From NCBI GenBank assembly GCA_021030905.1, contig JAGFMI010000024.1:434001-498000 (forward strand): a stretch of DNA of 64,000 nt. Reading direction: 5' to 3'. Both the position numbers and the translations under genes were made by a program. This stretch comes from Pyrenula massariospora. Lineage: Eukaryota; Ascomycota; Eurotiomycetes; Pyrenulales; Pyrenulaceae. Positions 11,698 through 23,469 of this stretch are shown here, in pieces. Below the pieces are notes generated by a model. It ran no database searches. It was not told the origin of the DNA and was given only the letters and a program-made list of their open reading frames with translations. How positions within the stretch are numbered: position 1 is the stretch's first letter; each line of letters begins with the position of its first letter.

Positions 11698-12597
11698 TTG
11701 AACATATGTTCCTATAATGGATTGAATGAGCTTTGGGTGGTTTAGCGGCTTATTGAGAGCTCGTGGAACTGGGCACGTTGACGAGCCTTGCTTAACATTG
11801 ACTATGGCGATATACCAAGATTTATTGGAAATTGGAGATCAGGAATAAGCAGCTAGAGTACGTAATCGTAGAAGGTAGAGTATCGCCTAACCAGGGTTTG
11901 TAGAATAGAATGGACTGGTCAGCGAGTGATTGAAGAAAATCGCAGTGCCTGTTACCCGAATTAGGTCCTGGTAAAAATGATTTTTTCATACAGTAAGTTA
12001 ATTAAAAAACCAGTAAAGCAGCAAGTATTTTTAAATCCTATCAGTTACAGGGTACCTCTAAAACATCTACGCCTTGAAAAATTATGGTGATGCTTTTGTG
12101 AAATCCTCCTCATCTTCACAAATGCGCACGCTGAATAAATATGGTGTACTGCAAACAAATGTCATTCGCCGAGCAGTCTCCACGCAAGAACGAGGCTACA
12201 GGGCCCCTGCTAGATTTCTGAAATGATAGGCTAGAATGAAGCTTGCGCCGTCAGCCGTGTCTGGCCATTGCTGTTCGGCGCTTAGACTACGGTTAATGTT
12301 TGAGCTACGCAAGGCTGAGACTAGGCGACAAGAGAACCACATCGAATCAAGTTCCTTTCTTCACAACGATGTTTCATACTTGATTGCTCGAAAAGCCCTC
12401 CTCTTCATTTAAGATGGCATTCCTATTCTGTCGTTGTCTTGTTGTTTGAACTTGCCGGTCGCAAAGCTGAGAGCACTTCTGACTCGTTTACGGCCTTACT
12501 CCTCGTAAGAGTGCCGCCGATTGCACGACAAATAATTCCAAAAATAATCCACCCAAGAGTTAATTTCGTGTCTCGGAACTATCGCTCTCTGGACAAT
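11698..12597. other. Intergenic, partly AT-rich, no gene seen
   Basis: 900 bp between GH89 and the next membrane-protein gene. The part around 11980-12100 is noticeably AT-rich; no coding frame or repeat recognised. Confidence 0.6.
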
Positions 12598-14637
12598 ATG
12601 GGAAATTGTGGCAGTACCTACGGTCTACAACGCTGTGCTGCACTAGCAGAAGAGCAGCTGAACGCGGACCCTGGGGTAGTCGGATTTGGTGTATGTCAAT
12701 TATGATTGTGTTCTGGTTTCAAATCGGCTCTCTCATCAGTTTTCAGGTACTCTTGAGTTTTGGAGCGACCGCTTTGTTCACATTCGGGACGATAGTCCTG
12801 GGTTATCTGACAAAATCTCTCCCAGAAGAATATTTGACTGATACTGACCACCGAATTGTGGAAGAACTTTCACGTTCGCGACTGGGTACCGTATCCGCAA
12901 AATCCTGGGAGGGCTTTGTTCGCATTTCCAGAAAGTGTCTTTTCCTCAACCCGCCCAATAAGAATGACACTTTGAGCGAGAACCAACGACGAAAAGCGAT
13001 TCAGATGGTTGTACTTACACTCAGTGATCAGCAGCTTGTCACTGGTATTGCAATCTTGATAGCTTGCTTCGGGAACTGGTGTAGAATGTCTGCCTACGAG
13101 CTCAATGTGGTTGTTTCTCTCGCCTGGTTCTCTTCAGCGACACACCTCGCGACACTGGATGTACTTCAACTTTATTTTCTACAAAATCGAGTGGTGCGAA
13201 ACTGGCGCATGATCGGCATGGTAGCCATTGTACTGCTGCTGATGGCAGGACTGCTTCTCACTGCATTCTACACAGATATTAATATCTTGGCGCCTCTTCG
13301 GTGCCTTCCATCCCTCAATGCTGCGAAAAGTTTCAGCTGTAATGGCACAACGTATTATTCTAAAGATGTGGTCTATCACTTCAATCGCACCTATAATACT
13401 AACGGCACCTACCATGACAATCGCACCTACAACACCAATGCTACAATCTACGGTAACGGCACTTCCTATCACAATGATAAAAGCTTTGAATATTGCGTTG
13501 GACTTCCCACCTATGACGACGCAGAAGACCTCTCCATGGATCCTTTTTCGGTTCTTGGACCTATCTTCACAGTAGTATACCTTTTGTTTGGATATACGAG
13601 TAGATTGCTCAGGACAATGAAGGCCTCTAAAAACAGCACCCTAACTCTTTCTCACATATTATTGTATCTAGCACTCAACGCAATTCTTTTTAGAACGATG
13701 TTGCGTCAGAAGTACCACGCGTCCATGGAAAATATCAACGAGGCAATGGATGAAAGCAGAGCCAAGAGCAGTACGAGTCTCGGTCAAAAATTGGAAAGAC
13801 GACTCAAAGGTAAAATTGGTGAAATTTTCAAACGCACTCAATTAAAGCTCGTCATTTACTCTGGATCGTTTCTGTACTATATAGGCAGTCTCTTTTTCGC
13901 CTTGTCATATGGAATCACGCAAGTCGTCGTTTACCGATGGAACATTGCTGGTCTGAAGTTGAGCTCTAGCAGCAACCGTGTTGATTTTGGCCAAATAGTT
14001 CCACTTATTCTTCTAGTATTACCATTACTGGCTGCCTTGGAAGTTTTCCATGGTAAGTAACCTGCGCACATGACAACTTCCCACTGACAGTGTAGCAGAA
14101 AACGACGATAGAAAGACTGAGGGCGTCGGAAATGAAGATGCATGCTTAACACTAGCTACGGCTACTCCTTTCGCTCCACATGGTGACCATAGTCACCATA
14201 ATACAGGTTCCCTTGAACGTGACCAACTCTATGAGCTTGAGAGACCAGAGTCGCGAGCCTCTGAGACCACGGATTGCTCGCAGAACTTCTCTGGACAAGC
14301 CACAGGTTCATTTAGACGCCGGACCGGAAGTGATCGTGGCAACGCAATGTCACCACATGAGCCTGTGGGACTGATATTTTGGTTCCATGTTGGGTTGTCA
14401 ATTGCCGGTGGGATTTTGCTCAATCTCACCTCTGGTGCCGTGCTGGCAGTACCCACTGTAGTAATTCCGATCTTTATCATCCTATTTTTCTCTGGTCACT
14501 CGTCTCGATTGCTATACGCCAGTCGAACTCTAGTAGCTGCGGCGAGGAACGGCACCCTTGATCAATACGGAAGCGACACGCGTGCTGTTGATGAGAGTAC
14601 TGAATCTCCTCCTATCACCAACGAATCTATTTCCTAG
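12598..14637 (+). CDS. Multi-pass membrane protein with a sequon-rich loop repeat
   Basis: Exons 12598..12690, 12747..14052 and 14096..14637 give 646 residues. Introns 12691-12746 (GTATGT...TTTCAG) and 14053-14095 (GTAAGT...GTGTAG, CTGAC branch) restore the frame. The N-terminus MGNCGSTYGLQRCAALA followed by a helix is the start of a fungal membrane-protein type I have seen but cannot name. About 8 hydrophobic helices are visible. Between helices, residues about 230-270 form a loop with six N-x-S/T sites, partly as a 12-residue tandem repeat. A second group of helices follows the last intron. The tail ends at a TAG after which the same frame stays open for 55 codons (see 14638-14805). Function unknown. 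Confidence 0.75.
13380..13475 (+). repeat. 36-bp tandem repeat encoding N-glycosylation sites
   Basis: Units 13380-13415 and 13416-13451 encode FNRTYNTNGTYH and DNRTYNTNATIY, followed by a partial third unit GNGTSYHN to about 13475. The units differ mainly at third positions, so the repeat is kept at protein level. It sits in the extracytoplasmic loop of the membrane protein. Confidence 0.8.
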
Positions 14638-14805
14638 AGCCACGCAAGTGATCGATCCTCTTCGGCGGATGATGTGTCACCTGATAGCAGAGCTACGGAC
14701 ACATCCGTGGCAAATGCAGGCAAGTACGAAATAGACGATCCTGGTCAAAGCTACAATCTGACAGTATCGCAGATGCCGCATAGAAAAGATGACAAGAGAC
14801 AATGA
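14638..14805 (+). other. In-frame open extension after the TAG of the membrane-protein gene
   Basis: Directly after TAG (14635-14637) the same frame continues for 55 codons to TGA at 14803-14805. The encoded stretch is Ser/Asp-rich and then KYEIDDPGQSYNLTVSQM, which looks like the end of a cytoplasmic tail rather than random sequence. It is either a former C-terminus cut off by a recent nonsense change, a readthrough tail, or chance. Confidence 0.4.
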
Positions 14806-17362
14806 AGACTAGCTCGACAGAAGTCTACCCGTACAGGACACAGAGTCTAGTTTCTGCAGCCCGCAGTCATCCGCATCGGTCCCCAACCACACTTCAATGT
14901 CTTCAATGACTTTGTACGCAAACTTCATGCGACGTAAACCTTTATATATGGTGGATAGATTACTAGGCCTCTTCAGCACGCAGCAGTCAACTTGATTTCT
15001 TGTTCAGTGGCAGCTGGACGCCAGGCGCTGAATTAACATCCTTCAACCTCTCAATTTACTTCTAGACAACGGAGGATCTTTGATACTTTATCATCAGACA
15101 ATGAGATTCTAATCTGCGGCAGCAGAGCAACATACCAAAGCATGCTGACAAAGGCCTGGTATAGACATATAGATTAATAGTCAACAGAGCGTGGAACCCG
15201 ACGAAGTCTGAGAATTAAAAAGCAAAAACGCAGCACACAAGAAAACGTCGGCCGACGAAGCAGGGGGGAAATTGTAACATTGCTCTCTGCCACAGGATCT
15301 GCACGAGAATTGTAGAAAGAATAAATTGTCCCTGTCCTGTATATGACTTCCTAAGTGACAATCCGGAATGTCCAAGACTATGTCGGCGAAGGAGAATCAA
15401 CGAGTTTCCGCAGACGAGTGCTCTAGACTACGAGTTAGAAGTCATCAAGCTGCCCCGTTGGCCGCTAATTGTTATAAATGAGGCGATAGCCCCTTCAAAG
15501 TGTCCTTGGGGTATTCAAACGTCCTTCCGATTTGCACGTTATTTTCGAGTGATGACAATACTGTCTCGACCGATTAAGCTATCCCTATTACATTTAAAGG
15601 CCGAAAATTTTTGTGAAACACCCTCTTGCTCGTGCGGTGGGTAGAGTGTATAGACAACCAAAATCTATCGTGATTGATCTTCATAGAGATAAAATGTGCT
15701 GGAACGACATCACGCCGATCAAAATCGTCTGCAGTTACTCTGTCCCGAGGCACCCGAGAACTTTCGGCCATGCAACATGAATCCTTATATAAGTCGAGGG
15801 AATATTCAGCCAAACTATCCAGTAATGACTAGGAAGAGGGAGCCATGTGATGACTGCAATGCGAATGGAGCTTGGTGCAGGGTTCAGGGAACGGTCAATC
15901 GATGGGAGAGACGGTTAGGATGGCAATGTCATCAGATTGATCATAGATTGGTGGATGAGACGAGATGGCGTTCTGGACGAGATGATTAGTTCTTAATACC
16001 AGCATCCTGATGTCTGTTAGCATGTGTGAAGAAGTTATTTCCCTTCCTTTCGCTGTAGGAATACGGTGGGTGGAGAGAAATTGAGCTGACAGAGTATGCA
16101 AGCTCGATGCAAGACAGCGCTAGTTGTGCGTTCGTGGCCTTTTCTCCTCATGCAGTTTGGAGGAAGGAGGCAGCGCTTTTTATCGTGCAACTGTCATATG
16201 TATCTGTATTCAGACGAAAAGGAATCATTTGACGTGTTAAGGACAAATTATGGCAATTTCGAGATTCCGGTTCGTCCCAGATTCTTTTAAGTCAATGAAT
16301 TATATAATAGCTCAATCAATGAGATGCTAATCATGCAGTTTTAGCTCAGTTGGTGAGCACATTATGTCTTCTGTGATGAATGCAACATTGCAGACTAACA
16401 ACACGACTAGGGAGAGCGCCGTAAGTGCTTTCCATTAGTCATGTTTCAACAAATCTGACTTTCTTCGCAGAGACTGAAGTACCACTTCGGCCCAAGCAAT
16501 CTGGAGGTCGCCTTTTCGATCAAGGCAAACTGCATCAACAAATTTTTTTTGGTTTTCTCTCTTTTTTTTGATGATCATTCCTCTAATATGAATAGTAACA
16601 TTCACTTGCCTAAAAAGCTTCATATTAAAGAAAAATTCTAGTTGTATTGGCTAAGGTTACCCCTCACAATCCTTTTTGTTCTCTCTTCCAGGCTGCGGCT
16701 TGCTAAGTGGCGCTAACTTGAAAGTGGGCTGCCCCCATTGTTCGCGAACGAAAACCCTGCTGGCTGAAAATCAGTTTGCTTCCACTGGGTCTGCGAAGCC
16801 TGCTTTAATGCGAGATAAGAATGAGCCTTCAGGGCCACTTTAAATTACTTGGATGGCCTGGCGGGACTCACAGGAACCTTACCCTTTTGGTGGTCTGTAG
16901 GTGTACGGCTCTGCAGGAGAGCCTTGTCCAGCACCACCGCGTCGCTTCTTGGCCTCAGCTGAGCCTCGCTGAGTCCTGCAAGCTATTTTGCTCGCACGAA
17001 TAATGAGCCGTTAAATCGGTGATATATTTGTCCGCGCCCATTGAAACTGATGACCTAATTTGCCGCCACATCTCCATCATAGCCTGATCCCAAACCCTCC
17101 GGAGAAGACGCCATCTATGGGGCGGTGCTAACCGTCAATCATTTCGAGCACGGTTGCCTTACATTATCGACGGAACACTGCTCCAATTCCAACCTACAAG
17201 TAAAGCCGGTACTACATTCGGAAACAAATGCAAGAAGTCTGATATTGCCACTAGCACGACTTGTTCCGTGGCCCCACTCCCGCGATCCCTAAACTGGTTT
17301 GTCAGGAGCCTGCCCTTCTTGAATGCCCATCTTCGTGGATAGCCTTGGGTTAATAGTACGAC
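14806..17362. other. Intergenic, 2.5 kb, no gene seen
   Basis: Only short overlapping frames without family resemblance. Contains T-runs near 16540-16570 and a tRNA-like 5' half near 16340 that lacks a T-arm. Confidence 0.55.
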
Positions 17363-17365
17363 ATG

Positions 17366-20300
17366 ATGGATCCTGTGGTTGCATTTGGCCTTGCAGGAAC
17401 TATTCTTCAATTTCTCGACTCTGGTACCAGATTTGTCAGCCTTGCCCGGAGACTGTATACCCATGGATCAGATGACGCAAATGATCACGTCCACTCGCAG
17501 AAGATTACCAAGAACCTTGTTTCCATTCTTCCTGAGCTTACCTTGACAGAGAATGAAAGTGACAGGGAGAAAATCTTCAGTGAACTGATAATAGATTGTT
17601 AAAAGACGGCCACACGATTACTGGCCATCCTTCAGAAGGTTAACACAGCGAATAATCATCGGAAGAGAGACGCCTTCAAGGCAGCTTTCCGGTTGATATG
17701 TAAAGAGGATGAGATCGAATCTCTTCAGGGACAGCTGGCCTCCTTCCGAAATCAGCTGAACCTCCATCTTCTCCTCTCATTACGGTAAGCTCGTGTTTCG
17801 TTTAAAAACTCACTTAACACCCAATTAGCCACACTCTGACAATAGGCAGTGAGTACGCTTCAAAATCCGCTGAACAGCAAGAAACAGCTCTTCGGGAGTT
17901 AGGAGTCGTTCATAATGAGACATTGAAGGTTGGCGGGATCTCTGCGTCTATCCTCCAGTACCTAGTATCTAGGGGAAGGGGAGCGGGCGATCATACTAAT
18001 GAATCAATCGAATTACTCATGAGAGATCTTCTCAACACAATCTTCACGACCACGCCAGACGATGATCAGCTCCGGCCGCCATATTCTAACCAGCCGTCAC
18101 AGGCTGTTCGCAAAAGAGCGCAAGGGATATTTCTGGATAGTCTTCAATACGACGGCATGATTGATCGTGAGACCCGTATTGCTGTAGCTCACAAATCAAC
18201 ATTCCGATGGGTGCTTGAAGGCAACCAGTCTCAAAATCACCAATCGCGAAGTATCAAGTGGTCAAGCTTCCAAGAATGGCTTGAGTCAGACCATCAACTT
18301 TACTGGATAACCGGGAAAGCTGGTTCGGGAAAATCGACACTCATGAAATTCCTGTCCTGTCCTACAACTGAGACGTCCCCAACGGTCGGCACCCAGGGGG
18401 ACGCAGAATCCAGACGATCTCAGCAAAGCTCACGATGTTCTCTATACCTTAAGAAATGGGCTGATGCTTTGGATTTAGTTGTTGCGACATTCTATTTCTG
18501 GAACTCAGGGATGGAGCTCCAGATGACACAAGATGGGCTTGTTCGGTCCCTTCTCTATCAAATCTTGGCACAACGGCCAGATATTTTGCCCACGGTTGCC
18601 CCCAAAGATTGGGAATCAGTGTGTCTTTTTGATTTTTTGATGTGTACTTGGTTGTTACAGGATCTTCATGACATGTTGTTCCGAGCAGTCAAAGCGCTGA
18701 GCGATGACTCAAAGATCTGCCTCTTTGTCGACGGGCTAGACGAATTTGGCCACTGTCACGAGGATCTAATCTCTCTGGTTAAGGACCTTATCGGGACCAG
18801 TAGTCACGTTAAGGTTTGTGTTGCCAGTCGTCCGTGGAACATTTTCCAGGCTGCTTTGGGGCAAAGTCCAAGTCTTAGACTTGAAGATCTCACTTTCGAC
18901 GACATCAAGAATTTTGTCCAGTCAAAGTTCCATGCTGATATTGAGTTTGATAATCTGCAACGAAGATACCCATCATTCTCTAACCAATTAATGGACAATA
19001 TTGTGTTGAAAGCTTCTGGGGTCTTCTTGTGGGTTGATCTTGTTGTTGCATCCTTGCTAGCCGGAATGCGGCTCGGTGACAGAATAGAAGATTTTCAACG
19101 AAGGTTGGCTGAGCTTCCGCCGGATCTTGAAAATCTCTATGAGAAGATTTTGCATGACTTGGATCCATTCTACCTGGGGCATGCAGCACAGTATTTCACC
19201 TTAGTTGAAGCGGCGCACAAACCTCTCACTATCCTGCAGTTCTCGTTCGCGGACGAGGAATCTCCCGATTCAGCTATTCAGATGAGTGTCGGTCCAATGA
19301 CCGAGGATGAAATCTCTCTACGCATAGAAGCTATGAGTCGTCGCCTTAATAGCCGCTGCAAGGGGTTTTTGGAGACAGACAGAGGCTTGCAGAGCATCCA
19401 AAACAATTATTTACGCTATCCCTCACAGCTCACGGTTAAGTACTTACACCGAACAGTCGGTGACTTCATCAAATCTTCAAAGACACAGAAATTTCTTCAA
19501 TCATCGAGAAATCCTAAGTTTGATCACTCAATTCAACTTTGCGTGGCGTATCTTATGGATATGAAGAACTGGCATGGCCATCAAGGGGAAGTTCAAATTC
19601 TTGAATATATTGATCGTAACTCCATATGGTCTACTGCTGTCGTGAATTTTCTAAGACAGGCTGCCGGTGTCACTAAAGTGAACGAAGGGGCTATGATAAA
19701 GCTTTTGGACGAATTAAGGCGTTTTATTAAGAGACCAGAATATATTCATGCGCTCTTGGGAGCGTTCGAGCCCCTCCGACAATTCATGCGACGTGCGAGA
19801 GATCACGCCCCAAGGCGACTTTTAATGCACCGTGAATTTAGTTCCTACCACTCCGATAAGCCGACTTGGAAACTAAAAAGTGACGAATTCCATTTTATTA
19901 ATGAACCATTTCTGTCTCTCGCTGTCAGATATAACGTGATCCCCTACGTGAAGGCCAAAGCCGATTGGGGCGGACTTGTTCGACATCCGACTTCTAAAAA
20001 CCCTGAAGAAAGGTGGCCATTGTTACTGGATGCGCTCTGTCACGATGTACCTGATCCTAATATGGTGGAATGCTTACTTGATCGTGGTGCAGATCCAACC
20101 TTCGAAGTATTACATACCGGGCTACGAAGTCCTTGGATTAGAGCTCTCACCCAGGTCACTCTACTTTATACCCTACAAACCGAAGCGGTCAGTCCTGAAG
20201 AGTACCACTATGCGGAGGAGAAGTGGAAACAGACGCTGAGATTGATGTTTTTGCATGGTGCCGATCGCGTTGATGTGCCGGAGTCTTTGCTTACACCTCT

Positions 20301-20400
20301 CAGCAGGAAGATGCTGCAAGATTTGAGGGATGAATTCCAGACACAGCCACCAAATTTGTCAGGCTCGACAAGCTGGTTCCGAGCATGGACACTGGGATGA
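17366..20400 (+). CDS. STAND NTPase (NACHT NLR) with one in-frame stop
   Basis: Fungal NLR-type signalling NTPase, used in heterokaryon incompatibility and immunity-like responses. Exons 17366..17784 and 17829..20400 (intron GTAAGC...TTAG, 44 bp). The N-terminal helical domain starts MDPVVAFGLAGTILQFLDS, a common fungal NLR start. The NACHT core has Walker A GKAGSGKST (near 18316) and Walker B LFVDGLDEF (near 18723), followed by VKVCVASRPW. The C-terminus is helical with one ankyrin-like unit, MVECLLDRGADP (near 20062). One codon in the first exon, 17600-17602, is TAA where relatives have Lys (context Cys-stop-Lys); the frame is otherwise open for more than 900 codons. An ATG at 17363 precedes the chosen one. 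Either a null allele or a base error. Confidence 0.82.
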
Positions 20401-20892
20401 TAATTCGCAGCGAGCCCACTTGCGGGTCCAAAAACAGGCGAAATCGATCAGAGCTGTTGCATCTCAGTCGTTTATGATCGCGGATGTCAATCTGACCCCG
20501 TGTCATAGTGTCAGTCTGATGGATACCTGAGGTAGCTGTTCATATGGTGTACACCCTTGAGTGACTTGACGTCCTTGGAAAGGATTTGCATAAATAAGAC
20601 TGTTCACGCCACGACTATCGCTCTACCATAAATCTCAAACGCGTTGCCCCTGCACAATCCGTCAGACAACTCCAGTACCAGTTTTGCCCCTCGCTCTGAC
20701 CCAAAGTACACCCTCCGTCCCCCTCCGGGCTCCTGCAATCCATCCCTACTCTCGACTGACCGACCCGCCCGGCCCCGTTGAACGCCCAGTATACCCTACA
20801 GAATTTTCACCTCCCTGACTCAACATCCCTCAAAAACCGTTGGCGCGCGTCCCACCACTTTCGTCTCAAACAAGGCCCCCTCCCTAATCCCA
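20401..20892. other. Intergenic, C-rich tract
   Basis: From about 20640 the + strand is C-rich and continues into the next feature. No clear coding frame. Confidence 0.5.
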
Positions 20893-21402
20893 TCAGCACC
20901 AATCCTCGCACCAGTGACCATGCCCCACCTCCCACTCACGGCGCAACCGGCCCGACGCTGATCGCTCCATCTCGCCACCGGCCGTCTGCACCTCAAGCAG
21001 CAGAGCCCACAGACCTTTCTCGTTCGGACAGGTGTACATAGTCGAACTGCGGCGGCGCGTCGACGTGCGGGACGTGCGCGTGTGCTGTGGGGTAGCGAGT
21101 CTGAGCGTTTCGTGTTCTGCGCGGATGAGATCAATAGGCGGGTTGTTTTGGGTTGGCACGGACACGGCAGGGGGTCGATGGCGCGTTTGCGGAGTGTATT
21201 TGGCGATGGAGTCTGAAGAAAGGGTTGGTATGAGGGAAGGGGAGCTTTGCTTTAGGAACTCGGTCAAATGGCGCTTTGCGCAGTCGAGATCGACGAGACT
21301 GGTGAAGCGGAGGTGCTGGCGAGGTTGCCGGGTGGAGGGTTGTGGGCTTAGGACTGCAACGATGGCGGTTGATGACAACGGACGGCTTATATGTCGATGC
21401 AT
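20893..21402 (-). CDS. Hypothetical protein, low confidence
   Basis: An open minus-strand frame of 169 codons from the first internal ATG; the frame is open upstream to 21468 but without ATG. It encodes a Ser/Pro/Thr-rich product with one amphipathic stretch (DLDCAKRHLTEFLKQ). A possible in-frame 72-bp intron (21354-21425, GTAAGC...GCAG) lies at the 5' end. No family recognised. The only independent support is that base composition flips from C-rich to G-rich along the minus strand, as it does at the 3' ends of better supported genes here. Exon structure and both ends are uncertain. Confidence 0.3.
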   Translation of the reverse strand: MHRHISRPLSSTAIVAVLSPQPSTRQPRQHLRFTSLVDLDCAKRHLTEFLKQSSPSLIPTLSSDSIAKYTPQTRHRPPAVSVPTQNNPPIDLIRAEHETLRLATPQHTRTSRTSTRRRSSTMYTCPNEKGLWALLLEVQTAGGEMERSASGRLRREWEVGHGHWCEDWC

Positions 21403-22293
21403 GGGAATAGTTTGTGAGGGCTTACCGTGAGGAAAAGTAGGGAAGGTGCTTGGGGGAAAGGATGACACATTCTTAAAGGGATAGACCTTGGTGGCTTTGG
21501 GCAGAGTTTAGGAATCTATCTACATTTTGATGAGATGCGTTAAGGCGGATGAGAAGGTCCATGGTGGACAGAGTGTAGAAACAAAGATCTAAAGAGGGGC
21601 TGCCGCGCAATAAGCAACGAACGCTATGAGAAGACTCGCCTGACGACCCTGTTGAATTCAAAGCCCAGGCGCATTGCCAGCACGCTGTTTCAAGATATTT
21701 CAGTCGTCGACTACTGTCACTACAGCTTCCAGTCACACAAATAGTACCGACGCCGTTGATATCAATGGCAAGTTTATATATTCCTCCCGCACACAAGCGC
21801 GGTGCAAAATCCCCGCCGACTTTTGGCCGTTGCGTTAGATCGATCGCGTTCAACAACATTGACATGCTCGGAGGAACTCGGGTAAGAGGAATTTAACCAA
21901 TTCATCGAGATCAGAAACATTGCTTCTATAAAGCTCCCTTAGCCGGGACTCGAGAATTTACTATACACACTAGGCGCAGGCGGCTTCTTTCGTTGGAAGC
22001 GAGTGAACATGCCGACACAAGCAACGAAATGCAGCGACCTTCAAGTATCTTAAAGACGTGACGAAAACACTAAACAGACGCGCAGCGCAGCATAGCGCAT
22101 ATGAGAGGGTGGCGTACTTCACTTTGACGACGCCCTTGAAAACACAGCACCTCAAACGGATCAGTTTGGCCATCTCCGCGTGGCAATCGTATCCCATGTT
22201 GTCATGTCCTGCCCTATCCTGTCTCATCTGTCCAAACTGTTACAATACCCACATCTCTCACCTCAATATCTCATCTGGACAATTTTCATTTCC
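21403..22293. other. Intergenic, no gene seen
   Basis: A 130-codon minus-strand frame (21473-21865) lacks any family resemblance and is probably chance. Confidence 0.5.
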
Positions 22294-23469
22294 TCACAAC
22301 TCCCACGCTCTACCCCCACGCCTCCTCCCATTCCTATCTTTATCCTTGTCCCTCCGAAACTCCTCCTTATCCTCACTATCCTCCACCCAAATCTCCCCAT
22401 CATCGTCATCATCATCATCATCATCATCAACCCACGCCCTCCCCTCCTCCTCCATCTTCCTCTCTTCTTCTTCAAACCTCCTCTCCCTCTCCTCCCTCTT
22501 CCACCTCCCAAGAAACCCGCACAACCCCTCCCCACACCCCGGCCCTCCAAGCAAAAGCCACTCTCTCATCCCCCGCTGCATCAACTCGTCTCGGGGGTTT
22601 ATATCCTGAAGGCTTGGCCCTTCGTCTTCCTCCTCCTCTTGATCATCGTTATTGTCGGAGAGGGAATCGATGGGGGTCAGTCCGTACGCCGCGGCGGCGC
22701 GCTCAATGTCCTCGTCCGACATGCTGAGGAGGTGCGGTTTTGGTTTAGGCTTGGTGTGGCAGAGGCTCGTCCATGAACTCTGAAGGTTTTCCGGGACGGT
22801 GTCGGAGCCCTGCTGTGAAGTCGTGCTGTTGCCGTTGATAGCTATGGAGGCTTGGTGGTTTGCGAGTGACAGCTTTGCTGGTGGCTTGTGGAGGGACAAT
22901 ATTTGTTGAACCGACAGTGGTGGAGTGGCTGAGCCGTTTGTGGAGGCTGAATAGGTTGTTGATGTATTTGATGGTGGTTGAAGTGGTTGATAGGGAGGTA
23001 GACGGCCTGCTGCAGGGCAACTGAGCGCGTAGTGCTCTGGTGCGGTTGATTCGTGGCGGTGTTGTGCTGAAGAAGGCGCTTGTTGGCCGGTTGATAGCGG
23101 GTTGAGGAGGTGAGAGAAGCGTTGTGCTGGTTCAAAGGTAGAAAAGCCGTTATTGTATTGGTGGACTTGGCTCTGTGCGTGGTTCAGTGCTTTATTCAGC
23201 TGTTTGACTGTGCTCATGGAGTGCGTGTACGCTGCTGGGATGTGTGAGGTGGTGGACGAGCTGATGGAGTAGTTATTTGACTGCTCGTATGCCGCTGGGA
23301 CGCGGGATGGTGGTTTTTGCGCGGCGGTGGTGGTGTTGGCGGTGGTGGGTTGCCCATTTGACTGTCGATAAGCTGCTGGAACGCGCGAGGATGATGGGAT
23401 TGTGGTTGCTGCCGCTGCTGTTGGATTCTGAATATCGGGGTGTGTTTGGACGGGTGGAAGTGGATGCAT
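22294..23469 (-). CDS. Low-complexity acidic protein with VPAAY repeats
   Basis: Single exon, 391 residues, ATG at 23469. Not a family I recognise. The N-terminal half is Ser/Thr/Pro/Gln-rich and disordered, with three short repeats of the form [RH]-[VI]-P-A-A-Y-x-[QH]-S at about residues 29, 56 and 76. The middle holds a Pro-rich stretch. Around residue 250 a short ordered-looking segment, SDEDIERAAAAYGL, is followed by an acidic Asp/Glu block. The C-terminal third contains WLLLGGPGCGEGLCGFLGRW, a Glu/Arg-rich probable helix, a run of ten Asp encoded by a trinucleotide repeat, and a basic end. This suggests a nuclear or scaffold protein, but that is inference from composition only. Confidence 0.65.
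   Translation of the reverse strand: MHPLPPVQTHPDIQNPTAAAATTIPSSSRVPAAYRQSNGQPTTANTTTAAQKPPSRVPAAYEQSNNYSISSSTTSHIPAAYTHSMSTVKQLNKALNHAQSQVHQYNNGFSTFEPAQRFSHLLNPLSTGQQAPSSAQHRHESTAPEHYALSCPAAGRLPPYQPLQPPSNTSTTYSASTNGSATPPLSVQQILSLHKPPAKLSLANHQASIAINGNSTTSQQGSDTVPENLQSSWTSLCHTKPKPKPHLLSMSDEDIERAAAAYGLTPIDSLSDNNDDQEEEEDEGPSLQDINPRDELMQRGMREWLLLGGPGCGEGLCGFLGRWKREERERRFEEEERKMEEEGRAWVDDDDDDDDDDGEIWVEDSEDKEEFRRDKDKDRNGRRRGGRAWEL
22399..22429 (+). repeat. ATC trinucleotide microsatellite
   Basis: An almost pure ATC run with one interruption, read on the minus strand as GAT codons giving a poly-Asp tract in the overlapping gene. Length is likely polymorphic between strains. Confidence 0.9.

Noticed and set aside
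16335-16430. tRNA-like 5' half (TAGCTCAGTTGGTGAGC, as in a D-arm)
   Set aside because: No matching anticodon stem, T-arm or acceptor stem follows; treated as chance or a tRNA fragment.
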